From Flavobacterium sp. HTF (GTDB taxonomy: Bacteria; Bacteroidota; Bacteroidia; Flavobacteriales; Flavobacteriaceae): a stretch of 64,000 bases of DNA. The position numbers and the translations under genes are program-made. Below are positions 45,357 to 54,311 of this stretch, piece after piece. Under the pieces are notes generated by a model, which saw nothing but the letters and a program-made list of their open reading frames with translations, searched no databases and was not told where the DNA came from. Location: positions 1-64,000 of the forward strand of contig NZ_QETH01000003.1 of assembly GCF_003105115.1 (NCBI RefSeq), in the 5' to 3' direction. Position 1 is the stretch's first letter. The number at the start of each line of letters is the position of its first letter.

Positions 45357-45388
45357 CAAAAGTAAACTCAAATATCTTTTAAACCAAA
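45357..45388 (-). promoter_or_regulatory. Promoter of the siderophore receptor gene
   Basis: On the minus strand TACTTTTG (45364-45357) is an exact TAnnTTTG -7 element and TTTG (45388-45385) a -33 box, with a 20-base spacer. The predicted leader is about 22 bases long up to the ATG at 45329. Confidence 0.6.
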
Positions 45389-45390
45389 TT

Positions 45391-45409
45391 ATTTTTAATC
45401 ATTCTAAAT
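45391..45409. promoter_or_regulatory. Candidate Fur box
   Basis: ATTTTTAATCATTCTAAAT is a 9-1-9 imperfect palindrome (7 of 9 positions symmetric) that touches the -33 box of the receptor promoter. Position, size and the AAT-C-ATT core resemble Fur boxes. An iron-repressed receptor is expected for the family; the site itself is an inference. Confidence 0.5.
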
Positions 45410-45516
45410 AAAAATACTAAACTAACCTGCTCAATTGAATCTTAACGAAATTTTTAAAACAAAAAACGAATCAAATGTTATGCATTTAACTCGTTTGTAT
45501 CAATAAAACTTAAGTT

Positions 45517-46239
45517 TTACAATTCTAAAACCGGATATTTCATATCGTGATATAAAAGTATTTTCCATTTTTCTTCTTTCGCCATAACTTCCCATTTCTT
45601 TCTGGATTCCATTGCTTTCTTTCCGTTAAAATCTGTTTTGTAAGCTACATGAAGTTTTAGATAAGATCTTTGTGGCAAATCGTCTGCGCCATAGAATATT
45701 GTTTCATCGGCATTTTTGATTCGGAAAATCTGATGGTATGGTGTATGACCACCCGAAACTTCATAAAAAATTTCGTCTGTAATTTGTCCTTCATCGTCAT
45801 TCATAAATACAATATTTGAAAGATGTTTTAACTGATTCAAAACTGCTAAATTGTATGAAGGACTTTTCTCATGTGTCAAAGCAAAATCAAGTTCCCTTTC
45901 CTGTATATAAATCTCAGCATTTGGAAAGTTTTCGATAAAATCAGGCCCATCAAAATAACCGATACCGTCAATGTGATCTTTATGCAAATGAGAAACCAAT
46001 ACTTTCGTAATCTGTTCAGGATGAACAGCATTGCTTTCTAATATTTTATGAATTAACGGAATTCCATCTTCATTAAAACCTAAGCCTAAATCCAATAAAA
46101 TATAATCGTTTTGGGTAATAATCAAAAAGGGCTGAATCGCCATTTTTAATCCGGGAAGTGTAGTTGTCTCTTCAAATCTTGTAAATTCCTTTTCCGGATT
46201 TACAACATAATTCCCCTCTTTTAAAGTTATTATTTTCAT
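45517..46239 (-). CDS. MBL-fold metallo-hydrolase
   Basis: A 240-residue metallo-beta-lactamase-fold hydrolase. The metal-binding motif is His84-x-His86-x-Asp88-His89 in VSHLHKDHIDG; the further ligands are the His of VSGGHTPYHQIF (about 165) and the Asp of IFYGADDLPQRS. There is no signal peptide, so it is cytoplasmic. The layout resembles lactonase or glyoxalase-II-like enzymes, and the substrate is unknown. It precedes the siderophore receptor on the same strand with a 187-base gap containing that gene's own promoter, so co-regulation is uncertain. Confidence 0.87.
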   Translation of the reverse strand: MKIITLKEGNYVVNPEKEFTRFEETTTLPGLKMAIQPFLIITQNDYILLDLGLGFNEDGIPLIHKILESNAVHPEQITKVLVSHLHKDHIDGIGYFDGPDFIENFPNAEIYIQERELDFALTHEKSPSYNLAVLNQLKHLSNIVFMNDDEGQITDEIFYEVSGGHTPYHQIFRIKNADETIFYGADDLPQRSYLKLHVAYKTDFNGKKAMESRKKWEVMAKEEKWKILLYHDMKYPVLEL

Positions 46240-46437
46240 ACTCTTAAGGTAGCCATTTTAGGATTTCTGCACAATGGCAGTTTATTTTGTGCTTTTGGTA
46301 ATGCTGCAAAGGTCTTAATAATTTACAGTAAAAGAAAATGGGATGTTTTGGAACTGGTATTCATCAAATAGCTTATTCATAAAATATAAATCACGAAAAA
46401 ATAATATCAAACCTAAAGAGTTTGCCATTTAGATTTA

Positions 46438-46445
46438 TATATTTG
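46438..46445 (+). promoter_or_regulatory. -7 element before the His/Cys-rich gene
   Basis: TATATTTG is an exact TAnnTTTG match and is followed by GCAACAAAGTTGC, a short palindrome (46445-46457) at the likely transcript start. The leader to the ATG at 46513 would be about 60 bases. Confidence 0.5.
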
Positions 46446-46512
46446 CAACAAAGTTGCGTTTTTACAGATAAAAATTGTGCTCCTGTAATATGTAACTGAT
46501 TTAAAATCAGAA

Positions 46513-46863
46513 ATGAAGAAAAGAATTCTACTTATTAATCTTTTAATGTCTTTTACAGTATTGTTTGCCATGCTGTTTCAGACTGTAGATTCTTACGGCC
46601 ATATTTATAAGCAGATAACAGAGAAACATTGCGATCATAAATATGATGCAAATCAAAAACAGATTACGCACAGCCACAATGCAGAAAACAATTGTCACGT
46701 TTGTCATTTTGCATTCAGCACGTTTATACCGCTTAATTTTAAGCCCTTATTTTTTCATGAAATAAGCACTGAAACTTCGTTTGTATTCTTTTATACAAAA
46801 ACGGATTCCACTTTTTTTAAAGGCAGCCTTTTTGCTCTTCGTGCACCTCCTGTTTTAGTATAG
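46513..46863 (+). CDS. Small membrane-anchored His/Cys-rich protein, putative metal binding
   Basis: A 116-residue protein. Residues 1-28 form one hydrophobic segment (signal or anchor). The middle has a dense metal-ligand cluster: KHCDHKYD, THSHNAENNCHVCHFAFS. The C-terminal part is hydrophobic and ends RAPPVLV. Similar short proteins with an HxH...CxxCxF pattern often sit next to TonB receptors and metal or heme transport genes in Flavobacteriia; I know no proven function. It precedes the ABC/TonB/DUF3526 operon on the same strand with a 281-base gap, so it may be the first gene of that system (inference). Copper, zinc or heme are all possible ligands. Confidence 0.7.
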   Translation: MKKRILLINLLMSFTVLFAMLFQTVDSYGHIYKQITEKHCDHKYDANQKQITHSHNAENNCHVCHFAFSTFIPLNFKPLFFHEISTETSFVFFYTKTDSTFFKGSLFALRAPPVLV

Positions 46864-47144
46864 TTTTCTACATTTTTTTTAGCTTAAATGATCTTTACCT
46901 TTTTTAAATCAGGTAAGGGATAATCCTGTTTTGTTGGTTTATCTGAACCCTTTTTAATTTCAAAATAAGGTACAAAAAAACTTTTCTTGATTGAAACTGA
47001 AATAATTATTTCAGAAAAAAAACAGTAGACGACTATCCTCACTTTTCCATTAAAATAAAAAATCAGAGCCCGTTGCATTATGCTCCGGGAAAGATTTTCT
47101 ATCGCAATTTCTTAAAATTCAAATAAATCCAAATCAATATACTT
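46864..47144 (+). other. Intergenic gap with small hairpin
   Basis: In this 281-base gap TTACCT (46895-46900) and AGGTAA (46911-46916) form a small hairpin over a T/A-rich loop, a weak terminator or attenuator at best. I see no convincing ORF: a 64-codon minus-strand frame here has no family features. No clear TAnnTTTG element precedes the ABC gene at 47145. Confidence 0.4.
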
Positions 47145-47840
47145 ATGCTTATAGCAGAAAACCTGACCAAAAAATATGGCGATCATATCGCTTTGAATGC
47201 CTTAAATCTTACCATAAAAAAAGGGGAAATCTTTGCTCTTTTAGGCCAGAACGGAGCAGGAAAAACCACAACGATAAATCTTTTTTTAGGCTTTATTCAG
47301 CCTAGTGGCGGAACTTTAAAAATAAATGATATTTCGGTTACCGAAAACGCGCAGGAAACCAAAAAGCATGTTGCTTATATTCCGGAAACCGTAATGTTAT
47401 ATCCAAACCTTACCGGAATCGAAAACCTGAAATTCTTTTCGTCACTGGCCGGTTTTAAATATTCTGACGGCGAATTAACCTATTTCCTGACCAAGGCAGG
47501 TTTGCAGGTTACAGCACACGATCAGAATCTTGGGGGCTATTCAAAAGGAATGCGCCAAAAAGTGGGAATTGCCATTGCAATTGCCAAACAGGCCAAAGTT
47601 TTATTATTAGACGAGCCTACAAGTGGTCTTGATCCGAAAGCTTCCAACGAATTTTCTCAAATCCTGAAAGAATTATCGGCAGACGGAACAGCTATTTTGA
47701 TGGCGACGCACGATATTTTCAGGGCACGGGAAGTTGCCACTCATATCGGAATCATGAAACAGGGTAACCTGGTAACGATTATCGAAGCCGACAAAATCTC
47801 TGCAAACGAACTGGAAAACCTGTATTTACAAACTGTATAA
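47145..47840 (+). CDS. ABC transporter ATP-binding protein
   Basis: A 231-residue ATPase. Walker A GQNGAGKTT (34-42), Q-loop near TENAQETKKHVAYIPET, signature YSKGMRQKVGIAIAIA, Walker B VLLLDEPTSGLDP and the switch His in LMATHDIFRA are all intact. The closest general type is the NosF/CcmA-like ATPase that works with ABC-2 permeases. It is the first gene of a tight operon: the TonB receptor follows after 8-29 bases and two DUF3526-like permeases come next, which should be its membrane partners. Confidence 0.93.
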   Translation: MLIAENLTKKYGDHIALNALNLTIKKGEIFALLGQNGAGKTTTINLFLGFIQPSGGTLKINDISVTENAQETKKHVAYIPETVMLYPNLTGIENLKFFSSLAGFKYSDGELTYFLTKAGLQVTAHDQNLGGYSKGMRQKVGIAIAIAKQAKVLLLDEPTSGLDPKASNEFSQILKELSADGTAILMATHDIFRAREVATHIGIMKQGNLVTIIEADKISANELENLYLQTV

Positions 47841-47869
47841 AGGAAATAATGATTTCCATCATCATAAAA

Positions 47870-50323
47870 ATGAAACACTTATTTTCATTATTCTTTTTAA
47901 TAATTAGCGTAAACTATGTGCAATCTCAAACCATAAACGGGAAAATCACAGATCAGAATACGAAGGAAGTTATTGCCGGAGCCAATGTAAAAGTAGTCAG
48001 CTCTGGTAAAGTGACAACCACCGACCGCGAAGGAAATTTCAGCATTGAAGGCGACGGATTGCTTGAAATAAGTTTTACGGGATATAAAACACAGCAAGTT
48101 AAGGCGGGTTCTGAGTTTCTTACGATACAAATGGAAACCAATCTGAATGAATTGCAAACCGTTGAAATTGTCGGCCGTTCTACGAAGAAATACAATAGTG
48201 ATTATTCTTTTGCCGCAACAAAAACAGCTTCATTGAACAAAGATATTCCACAATCTATTTCAACAGTAACCAAAGAATTAATTGCCGACAAAGGCGCATT
48301 TTATCTGGCCGATGCCGTAAAAATGTCCAGCGGGGTTATTCCTGCCAGTTATTACAACCAATACACCATTCGTGGAATCAGTCAGAATGAAGAGGGTCAG
48401 ATTATTAACGGAATGCGAACCCGTCAGTACTATTTTCTTCAGCCTTTAACCACTAATATCGAACGGGTTGAAGTTATCAAAGGCCCGTCGAGTGCTACTT
48501 TTTCGTCTGTCGATCCGGGCGGAAGTATCAATCTGGTTACCAAAAAACCTTTAGCTGTTGATCGGAAAGAAGTAAGTTTAAGTGTCGGGAGTTTTAGTAC
48601 TTTGCGTGGTGCTTTGGACTTTACGGGACCGGTAAACGAATCTAAAACACTTCTTTACCGTATAAATGCAGCGTATCAGGATGCAAAATCATTCCGTGAC
48701 CTGGTGGGAAATAAATCTTTTCTGATTTCTCCTTCCTTCAGTTATATTCCGAATGAAAAAACTGCGATCAATACCGAATTAATCCTGAGCGACATGACGG
48801 GAGTTCTGGATCGTGGACAGCCTATTTTTGGAGCGGTCGCGGGAGTCACCAATTTACACCAGACGCCGATTAGTTTAAATCTGGGTGCGTCGGGAGATTA
48901 TTTCAAATCAAAAGAAATGATCCTGACGACCAATTTTGCACATAAATTCAATTCAAAAATTGGATTTAATGCGACTTATATGAAACAAACCTGGACAGAA
49001 GACCTTCAGGAACACAGAACGACAAATGGTTTTGCCGTAGATATGAATAATCAGTCGGTAACCAGCCTGGCGATGATGCAGTTTGTACAGCGTAAGCAAT
49101 ATTGGGATATTGATAATCTGAGCGCTTATTTCAATTTTGATTTCAAAACGGGTAAACTCAATCATAAATTACTGACAGGATACGATTTAAGCAGTTGGAA
49201 TAAAAACAAAAGCGGAGGACAAAATGCCGCGAGAGGGTATCTCTTAAAAGACGGAACTGTAGCGAATTCGTTTGTTTTGGCTAATGCCGAAAATTACCAG
49301 ACGATAACCGTTGACGGAGTGGTTTTACCAAAACCAAATGTTAGTTTCTTTGATCTGAACAATCCGTCTTATGCTATGAGAACGCCGGAAGATTATGTTC
49401 TGAATGTGAGAAATGCATTGCCATCTGCTTTGACGACTACAAATGCAATTTATATTCAGGATCAGATTCAGTGGGAAAAATTTACCTTTTTATTGGGATT
49501 AAGAAACGAATGGTTTGAAGACATTACCAATTATAAAACCAACAATGAACTGACCGTTAAGAAATCAGCGTTGCTGCCCCGTGCCGGTGTGACTTATGCA
49601 GTAAATACTGCCATAAATGTTTATACCACTTATCTTGAAGGTTATCAGCCACAATCAAATACAGTGACTTTAATGCCTCAGACGGGAACTTTGCCTGCCG
49701 GAAGTTTGTTTGATCCCCTTGAAAGTAATTTGAAAGAATTTGGCCTTAAAGCTACTTTTCTGGACAACTCGATGAGTTTTAATGCGGCGGTTTACGAAAT
49801 CAATCAGCGCAATATTCTGATGAATGCCAATGATCCCGAAAATCCTGACTTATTGGTAACCAGAGGCGCAGAACGCAGTCGTGGTTTTGAATGTGATCTG
49901 GCGGGTTATATTACTCCGGACTGGCAAATCAATGCTTCTTACAGTTATATCGATGCCAAAATTACCAACGATCAGAATGCTTCTTTAATTGGTGCAAGAA
50001 AACAGAATACGCCAAAAAACAGCGCCAATCTGTGGACACGCTACAACTTTGCAGCCGATTCTGCACTCAAAGATCTTGGAATTGGATTGGGAATGCAATA
50101 CCAAAGCAGTAAAGTGCCGTGGTTTACAAGAGATTTTACACTTCCTGATTTTACCATTTTTGATGCCGCTGTTTATTACAAACCAAACAACAGCAATATG
50201 CAAATTGCTTTGAATGGGGGTAATTTATTAAACAAAACGTATTGGCTGGGCGCTCAGAATTATTTGAGGTTATTTCCGGGAGCACCGAGAAATTTTACGC
50301 TAACCATAACTTATAAATTTTAA
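47870..50323 (+). CDS. TonB-dependent receptor (siderophore type) inside an ABC operon
   Basis: An outer-membrane receptor of 817 residues from the ATG at 47870, which gives a clean signal peptide (MKHLFSLFFLIISVNYVQSQ); an ATG at 47849 would add seven residues and has a weak AGGA upstream. Carboxypeptidase-like domain (TINGKITDQNTKEVIAGANV), plug (KDIPQSISTVTKELIADKGA, VEVIKGPSSATFSSVDPGGS, NLVTKKP) and barrel ending NFTLTITYKF follow. The plug resembles ferric-siderophore receptors. It lies between the ATPase gene and two permease genes (5-base gap to the next), so it must function with that ABC system. Ligand unknown. Confidence 0.9.
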   Translation: MKHLFSLFFLIISVNYVQSQTINGKITDQNTKEVIAGANVKVVSSGKVTTTDREGNFSIEGDGLLEISFTGYKTQQVKAGSEFLTIQMETNLNELQTVEIVGRSTKKYNSDYSFAATKTASLNKDIPQSISTVTKELIADKGAFYLADAVKMSSGVIPASYYNQYTIRGISQNEEGQIINGMRTRQYYFLQPLTTNIERVEVIKGPSSATFSSVDPGGSINLVTKKPLAVDRKEVSLSVGSFSTLRGALDFTGPVNESKTLLYRINAAYQDAKSFRDLVGNKSFLISPSFSYIPNEKTAINTELILSDMTGVLDRGQPIFGAVAGVTNLHQTPISLNLGASGDYFKSKEMILTTNFAHKFNSKIGFNATYMKQTWTEDLQEHRTTNGFAVDMNNQSVTSLAMMQFVQRKQYWDIDNLSAYFNFDFKTGKLNHKLLTGYDLSSWNKNKSGGQNAARGYLLKDGTVANSFVLANAENYQTITVDGVVLPKPNVSFFDLNNPSYAMRTPEDYVLNVRNALPSALTTTNAIYIQDQIQWEKFTFLLGLRNEWFEDITNYKTNNELTVKKSALLPRAGVTYAVNTAINVYTTYLEGYQPQSNTVTLMPQTGTLPAGSLFDPLESNLKEFGLKATFLDNSMSFNAAVYEINQRNILMNANDPENPDLLVTRGAERSRGFECDLAGYITPDWQINASYSYIDAKITNDQNASLIGARKQNTPKNSANLWTRYNFAADSALKDLGIGLGMQYQSSKVPWFTRDFTLPDFTIFDAAVYYKPNNSNMQIALNGGNLLNKTYWLGAQNYLRLFPGAPRNFTLTITYKF

Positions 50324-50328
50324 TTTAT

Positions 50329-51780
50329 ATGAAATTTTTACATACAGAATTCCTTATAGCCAGACATTTTAAAAAATCTGTTTTTAAAAATCCGGCCGTA
50401 TTTATTATTACAATATTCATTGGCATTTTATTGCTTTATGCTGCATTTTCGGGTTGGGAAAATTATACTAATCAAAACGAAACCAGCGAAAAATACCAGC
50501 ACGAATCCCGAAAAGACTGGCTGAACAATCCGGATAAAAACCCGCACCGAATGGCGCATTACGGAAACTTTGCTTTTCGCAAAAGCACATCGCTAAGTGT
50601 TTTTGAATTCGGAATGGAACCTTTCTTTGGAAATGCTATTTTCCTTGAAGCCCACAAACAAAATACCGCTAATTTTTCTGAAGCAGGTTTTTCCAACAGT
50701 ATGCTTCGTTTTGGGGAAATCAGTATTGCTATGGTATTACAGGTTTTACTTCCTCTGTTAATCTTTTTCTTAGGGTTTAATTCGATTGCTTACGAACGTG
50801 AGAACGGAACTTTAAAATTGCTTTTGAGCCAGGGAATTAGCTGGAAACAGCTTTTGACCGGAAAAATTATGGGCATTGCTTCTGTCATAATGCTGCTTTT
50901 TATCCCTACCGTTATTATTCTGGTTTTGGTTTGGTTAGCATTGCAAAACTTCAATATTTCAGTTGATGAAACGCTGAAGATGTTGTTGTTTATTGTATTT
51001 CATTTTATCTATTTGATATTCTTTTGCATCATTGCCGTTTTGATTTCGGCGTCAGCCAAAACTTCCAAGAAAGCGCTGATTTCCTTAATCGGAATCTGGT
51101 TGGTTTTTACCATCATTTTACCACGAACGACACAGGCAATCGGGGCGTATTTGTATGAAGCTCCTTCTAAAATTCAGTTCAACAGCGATATTGAAAAAGA
51201 TATTTTAAAACAGGGCGACAGCCATAATCCAAATGATCCGCATTATAAGGCAATTAAAGATTCGTTACTAACGGTTTACAAAGTTGATTCGGTTCAGAAA
51301 CTTCCTTTTAATTATTCTGGTTTTATCATGACCGAAGGCGAAAAAATCAGCTCTAATATTTATAAAAAACATTTGGAAGAGCTGTTGAAGATTTATGAAG
51401 AACAGAACAGTTTTTCAAAAGCCGTATCTTTTTTAAATCCGTATATCGCCATGAAAAATCTTTCGATGGGATTGTCCAATACCGATTATGATTCGTATAT
51501 CGATTTTCAGAAACAAGCGGAAGATTATCGTTATGATATGGCTCAGAAAATGAATGGTTTGCAAATCAAATACATCAGCAATAAAAAGCCCGGAGCGACA
51601 GATAAACCGCTCACAATAGACAAGGAACACTGGGCAGATGTAGACGAATTTCATTATGAACCAAAAGGAATCTGGGATGTTTTAAAAAGCGAAATCATTT
51701 CAATTATCTCCATTATCCTATGGATTAGCCTGCTGTTTGCCTTAATCAGAATTGCAGCCAAAAACCTTAAAGCCATTTAA
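50329..51780 (+). CDS. ABC permease, DUF3526-like (first of pair)
   Basis: A 483-residue inner-membrane protein of the ABC-2/NosY-like type. One helix near the N-terminus (about 22-42), then a large extracytoplasmic domain (about 45-135), a cluster of helices (about 138-160, 178-205, 212-240, 248-270), another soluble domain (about 275-450) and a final helix (about 452-475). The cytoplasmic loop GFNSIAYERENGTLKLLLSQGISWKQ is the hallmark that couples to the ATPase. It starts 5 bases after the receptor stop. Such permeases can move copper-enzyme factors, peptides or lipids; nothing here fixes the substrate. Confidence 0.82.
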   Translation: MKFLHTEFLIARHFKKSVFKNPAVFIITIFIGILLLYAAFSGWENYTNQNETSEKYQHESRKDWLNNPDKNPHRMAHYGNFAFRKSTSLSVFEFGMEPFFGNAIFLEAHKQNTANFSEAGFSNSMLRFGEISIAMVLQVLLPLLIFFLGFNSIAYERENGTLKLLLSQGISWKQLLTGKIMGIASVIMLLFIPTVIILVLVWLALQNFNISVDETLKMLLFIVFHFIYLIFFCIIAVLISASAKTSKKALISLIGIWLVFTIILPRTTQAIGAYLYEAPSKIQFNSDIEKDILKQGDSHNPNDPHYKAIKDSLLTVYKVDSVQKLPFNYSGFIMTEGEKISSNIYKKHLEELLKIYEEQNSFSKAVSFLNPYIAMKNLSMGLSNTDYDSYIDFQKQAEDYRYDMAQKMNGLQIKYISNKKPGATDKPLTIDKEHWADVDEFHYEPKGIWDVLKSEIISIISIILWISLLFALIRIAAKNLKAI

Positions 51781-51781
51781 T

Positions 51782-53137
51782 ATGTTAGCATTATTATTTA
51801 AAAATTTCATACGATCAAAAGGAACCAAAATTGGTTTGATTTTCCTGCTGTTAATTGGTTTTATAAGCCTGTTAATAGGTCAGCAGTTTCAGGAAAAACA
51901 AAGCCGGAACATAACTGAAGCCGCTGTTTACCAAAAGGAACATATTGCAAGAAATGCAGCGTTCCATAAAGATGAAATCGGGCTTCTGCTCTATTACATA
52001 AAGTTTTCTTTGGTCAATAAAACCTTCCCGATCAACAGCCTGGCAATTGGTCAGCGTGATGTAAATCCGTCGATTCAGAGTGTAAACATTCGTGGACTCG
52101 AAGCACAGAAATACGATGCGGAACTGAACAATCCGAATAATCTTTTGTCGGGAAATATTGATTTCAGTTTTGTGCTGGTGTATCTTTTTCCGCTTTTAAT
52201 TATTGCTTTTACCTATAATATTATTTCGGAGGAAAAAGAAAGCGGAACATGGAAAATTGTGGCTACGCAAAGTGACAATACTTTTTTGTACATCCTCAAG
52301 TTATTCTATATCCGTATTTTAAGTTTAACCGGACTTTTATCGGTTATCCTTTTTATAGCCGTTTTGTTTTTGAATATTCCGTTGGATAAAGCTTTTTTTG
52401 CCTTTTACGGATTGGGAATTTTATATATTCTTTTTTGGTTTGCAGTTTGTTTCTTTATCGTTTCCCTGCAGAAGAATTCAAATTTCAATGCGGTTATTTT
52501 ATTGACGGTCTGGTTGTTTCTGATCATCATTTTACCGGCAACCATCAATACTTATATTGTCAATAAATACCCGGTTCCCGAAGCTTTGGAATTAACACTG
52601 AAGCAAAGAAATGCCTATCACGAAAAATGGGATATGGACAAAAAGATAACGATGGATAAGTTCTATGCTCATTATCCGCAGTTTAAAAGCTATCCTTTGC
52701 CGGAAGGCGAATTTAGCTGGCTTTGGTATTATGCGATGCAGCAGGCCGGCGACGATGATTCGGCGAAACAATCCAATGAACTGGCGGCAAAACTGGAACA
52801 ACGAAATAAGGTAAGTCAGTTTATCGCATTGTTTATTCCGACTCTGCATACACAGATTCAGCTGAATGAAATTGTCAAATCCGACTTAGGAAACCAGCTT
52901 TCGTTTTTAAAAGAAACAAAAGATTTCCATGAAAAATTACGTTTACATTTTTATCCAAAAATATTTGATAATGCGGCTGTCAATCAGCAAAAATGGGATC
53001 AGTTTAAAGTAGAGACTTTTGAGGATTCATCGGAATTGAATCTTTCTAAAACACTTTTGCCTTTAATATTTTTTAATTTACTTTTGATTGCTTTTGGTTA
53101 TAGAAATTTTAGAAATAAAAATTTGCAGAGTTTTTAA
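51782..53137 (+). CDS. ABC permease, DUF3526-like (second of pair)
   Basis: A 451-residue paralogue of the preceding permease with the same layout: N-terminal helix (about 15-35), extracytoplasmic domain, helix cluster beginning about 135, soluble domain and last helix (about 430-447). The coupling loop reads YNIISEEKESGTWKIVATQS. The ATG at 51782, one base after the previous stop codon, is taken as start; a frame extending to 51752 would overlap the first permease and adds no family sequence. The two permeases probably form a heterodimer with the ATPase at 47145. Confidence 0.82.
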   Translation: MLALLFKNFIRSKGTKIGLIFLLLIGFISLLIGQQFQEKQSRNITEAAVYQKEHIARNAAFHKDEIGLLLYYIKFSLVNKTFPINSLAIGQRDVNPSIQSVNIRGLEAQKYDAELNNPNNLLSGNIDFSFVLVYLFPLLIIAFTYNIISEEKESGTWKIVATQSDNTFLYILKLFYIRILSLTGLLSVILFIAVLFLNIPLDKAFFAFYGLGILYILFWFAVCFFIVSLQKNSNFNAVILLTVWLFLIIILPATINTYIVNKYPVPEALELTLKQRNAYHEKWDMDKKITMDKFYAHYPQFKSYPLPEGEFSWLWYYAMQQAGDDDSAKQSNELAAKLEQRNKVSQFIALFIPTLHTQIQLNEIVKSDLGNQLSFLKETKDFHEKLRLHFYPKIFDNAAVNQQKWDQFKVETFEDSSELNLSKTLLPLIFFNLLLIAFGYRNFRNKNLQSF

Positions 53138-53147
53138 ACTTATAGTT

Positions 53148-54233
53148 TTGTCATTCTGAGGAACGAAGGATCTTCACAAGTAACTCCACAATCAAAAGTC
53201 ATTCTTTGTCGATTTAGCAACGAAGATTCTTCGTTCCTCAGAATGACAAGATTGGGTTTGCTTTGTCTGGTTACTTATTTTTACCGCAAAGGCGCAAAGT
53301 TATACGCAAAGTTCACAAAGCTTTTAAACGTATAGTTGTCATTTCGACGATAGAGAATCTTCGTAAGCAAGTCCACAATTTAAGTCCCAAACTTGTCATT
53401 CTGAGGAACTAAGAATCTTCCAAGTAGCTCCGCAATCAAAAGTCATTCTTTGTCGATTTAACGACGAAGATTCTTCCTCAGAATGACAAGATTGGGTTTG
53501 CTTTGTCTGGTTACTTCTTTTTTACCGCAAGGACGCAAAGTTATACGCAAAGTTCGCAAAGCTTTTAAACGTATAGTTGTCATTTCGACGAAAGAGAAAT
53601 CTCCGTAAGCAGCTCCGCAATTTAATCCTCAAACTTGTCATTCTGAGGAACGAAGAATCTTCACAAGCAGCTCCGCAATCAAAAGTCATTCTTTGTCGAT
53701 TTAGGAACGGAGATTCTTCGTTCCTCAGAATGACAAGATTGGGTTTGCTTTGTCTGATTATTTCTTTTTTACCGCAAAGACACAAAGTTATACGCAAAGT
53801 TCACAAAGCTTTTAAACGTATAGTTGTCATTTCGACGATAGAGAATCTTCGTAAGCAACTCCACAATTTAAGTCCCAAACTTGTCATTCTGAGGAACGAA
53901 GAATCTTCACAAGTAGCTCCGCAATCGCAATCAAAAGTCATTCTTTGTCGATTTAGCAACGAAGATTCTTCGTTCCTCAGAATGACAAGATTAGGTTTTC
54001 TTTGTCTGGTTATTTCTTTTTTACCGCAAAGACGCAAAGTTATACGCAAAGTTCACAAAGCTTTTAAACGTATAGTTGTCATTTCGACGGAGGAGAAATC
54101 TCCGCAAGCAACTCCTTAATCTAAATACATTCTTTGTCCATTTAGCAACGAAGATTCTTCGTTCCTCAGAATGACAAGATTGGGTTTGCTTTATTGAGCT
54201 AATTAAGGAGATTTCTCCTCCGTCGAAATGACA
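53148..54233. repeat. Tandem array of ~244-bp palindromic intergenic repeats
   Basis: Units begin with TTGTCATTCTGAGGAACGA-like arms at 53148, 53393, 53635 and 53881 (periods 245, 242, 246); a fifth, truncated unit runs from about 54075 to 54233. Each unit has three blocks: (A) a ~100-base palindrome whose right arm ends TCCTCAGAATGACAA; (B) ACCGCAAAGNNGCAAAG plus TTATACGCAAAG (53283, 53524, 53771, 54023); (C) GTTGTCATTTCGACG..., a half-palindrome. The array closes with the inverted copy of block C (54202-54233). This fills the 1.17-kb gap after the ABC operon; frames inside it are repeat-derived, not genes. Confidence 0.92.
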
Positions 54234-54267
54234 AGATTGGGGGTAATTAATAGTTAGTAAAAACAAA

Positions 54268-54293
54268 AAAGGCTGCCAGTTACGGCAGCCTTT
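54268..54293. terminator. Hairpin terminator
   Basis: AAAGGCTGCC (54268-54277) and GGCAGCCTTT (54284-54293) form a 10-bp GC-rich stem around AGTTAC. It ends transcription of the leftward metallopeptidase gene (stop at 54312). Confidence 0.9.
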
Positions 54294-54311
54294 CTACTAT
54301 TCAAAAAAAAC

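Noticed and set aside
46884-47078. A 64-codon minus-strand frame between the His/Cys-rich gene and the ABC gene
   Set aside because: No recognisable family, no promoter or start context; it is better explained as chance in AT-rich DNA.
53577-54119. A 180-codon plus-strand frame and several shorter minus-strand frames inside the repeat array
   Set aside because: The translation repeats itself with the ~244-bp DNA period and gives low-complexity Arg/Ser/Leu stretches; it is a by-product of the palindromic repeats, without a start context or family match.
53148-54233. CRISPR array
   Set aside because: The repeats are ~244 bp long, palindromic and differ between copies; there are no short constant repeats with unique spacers and no cas genes in the window.
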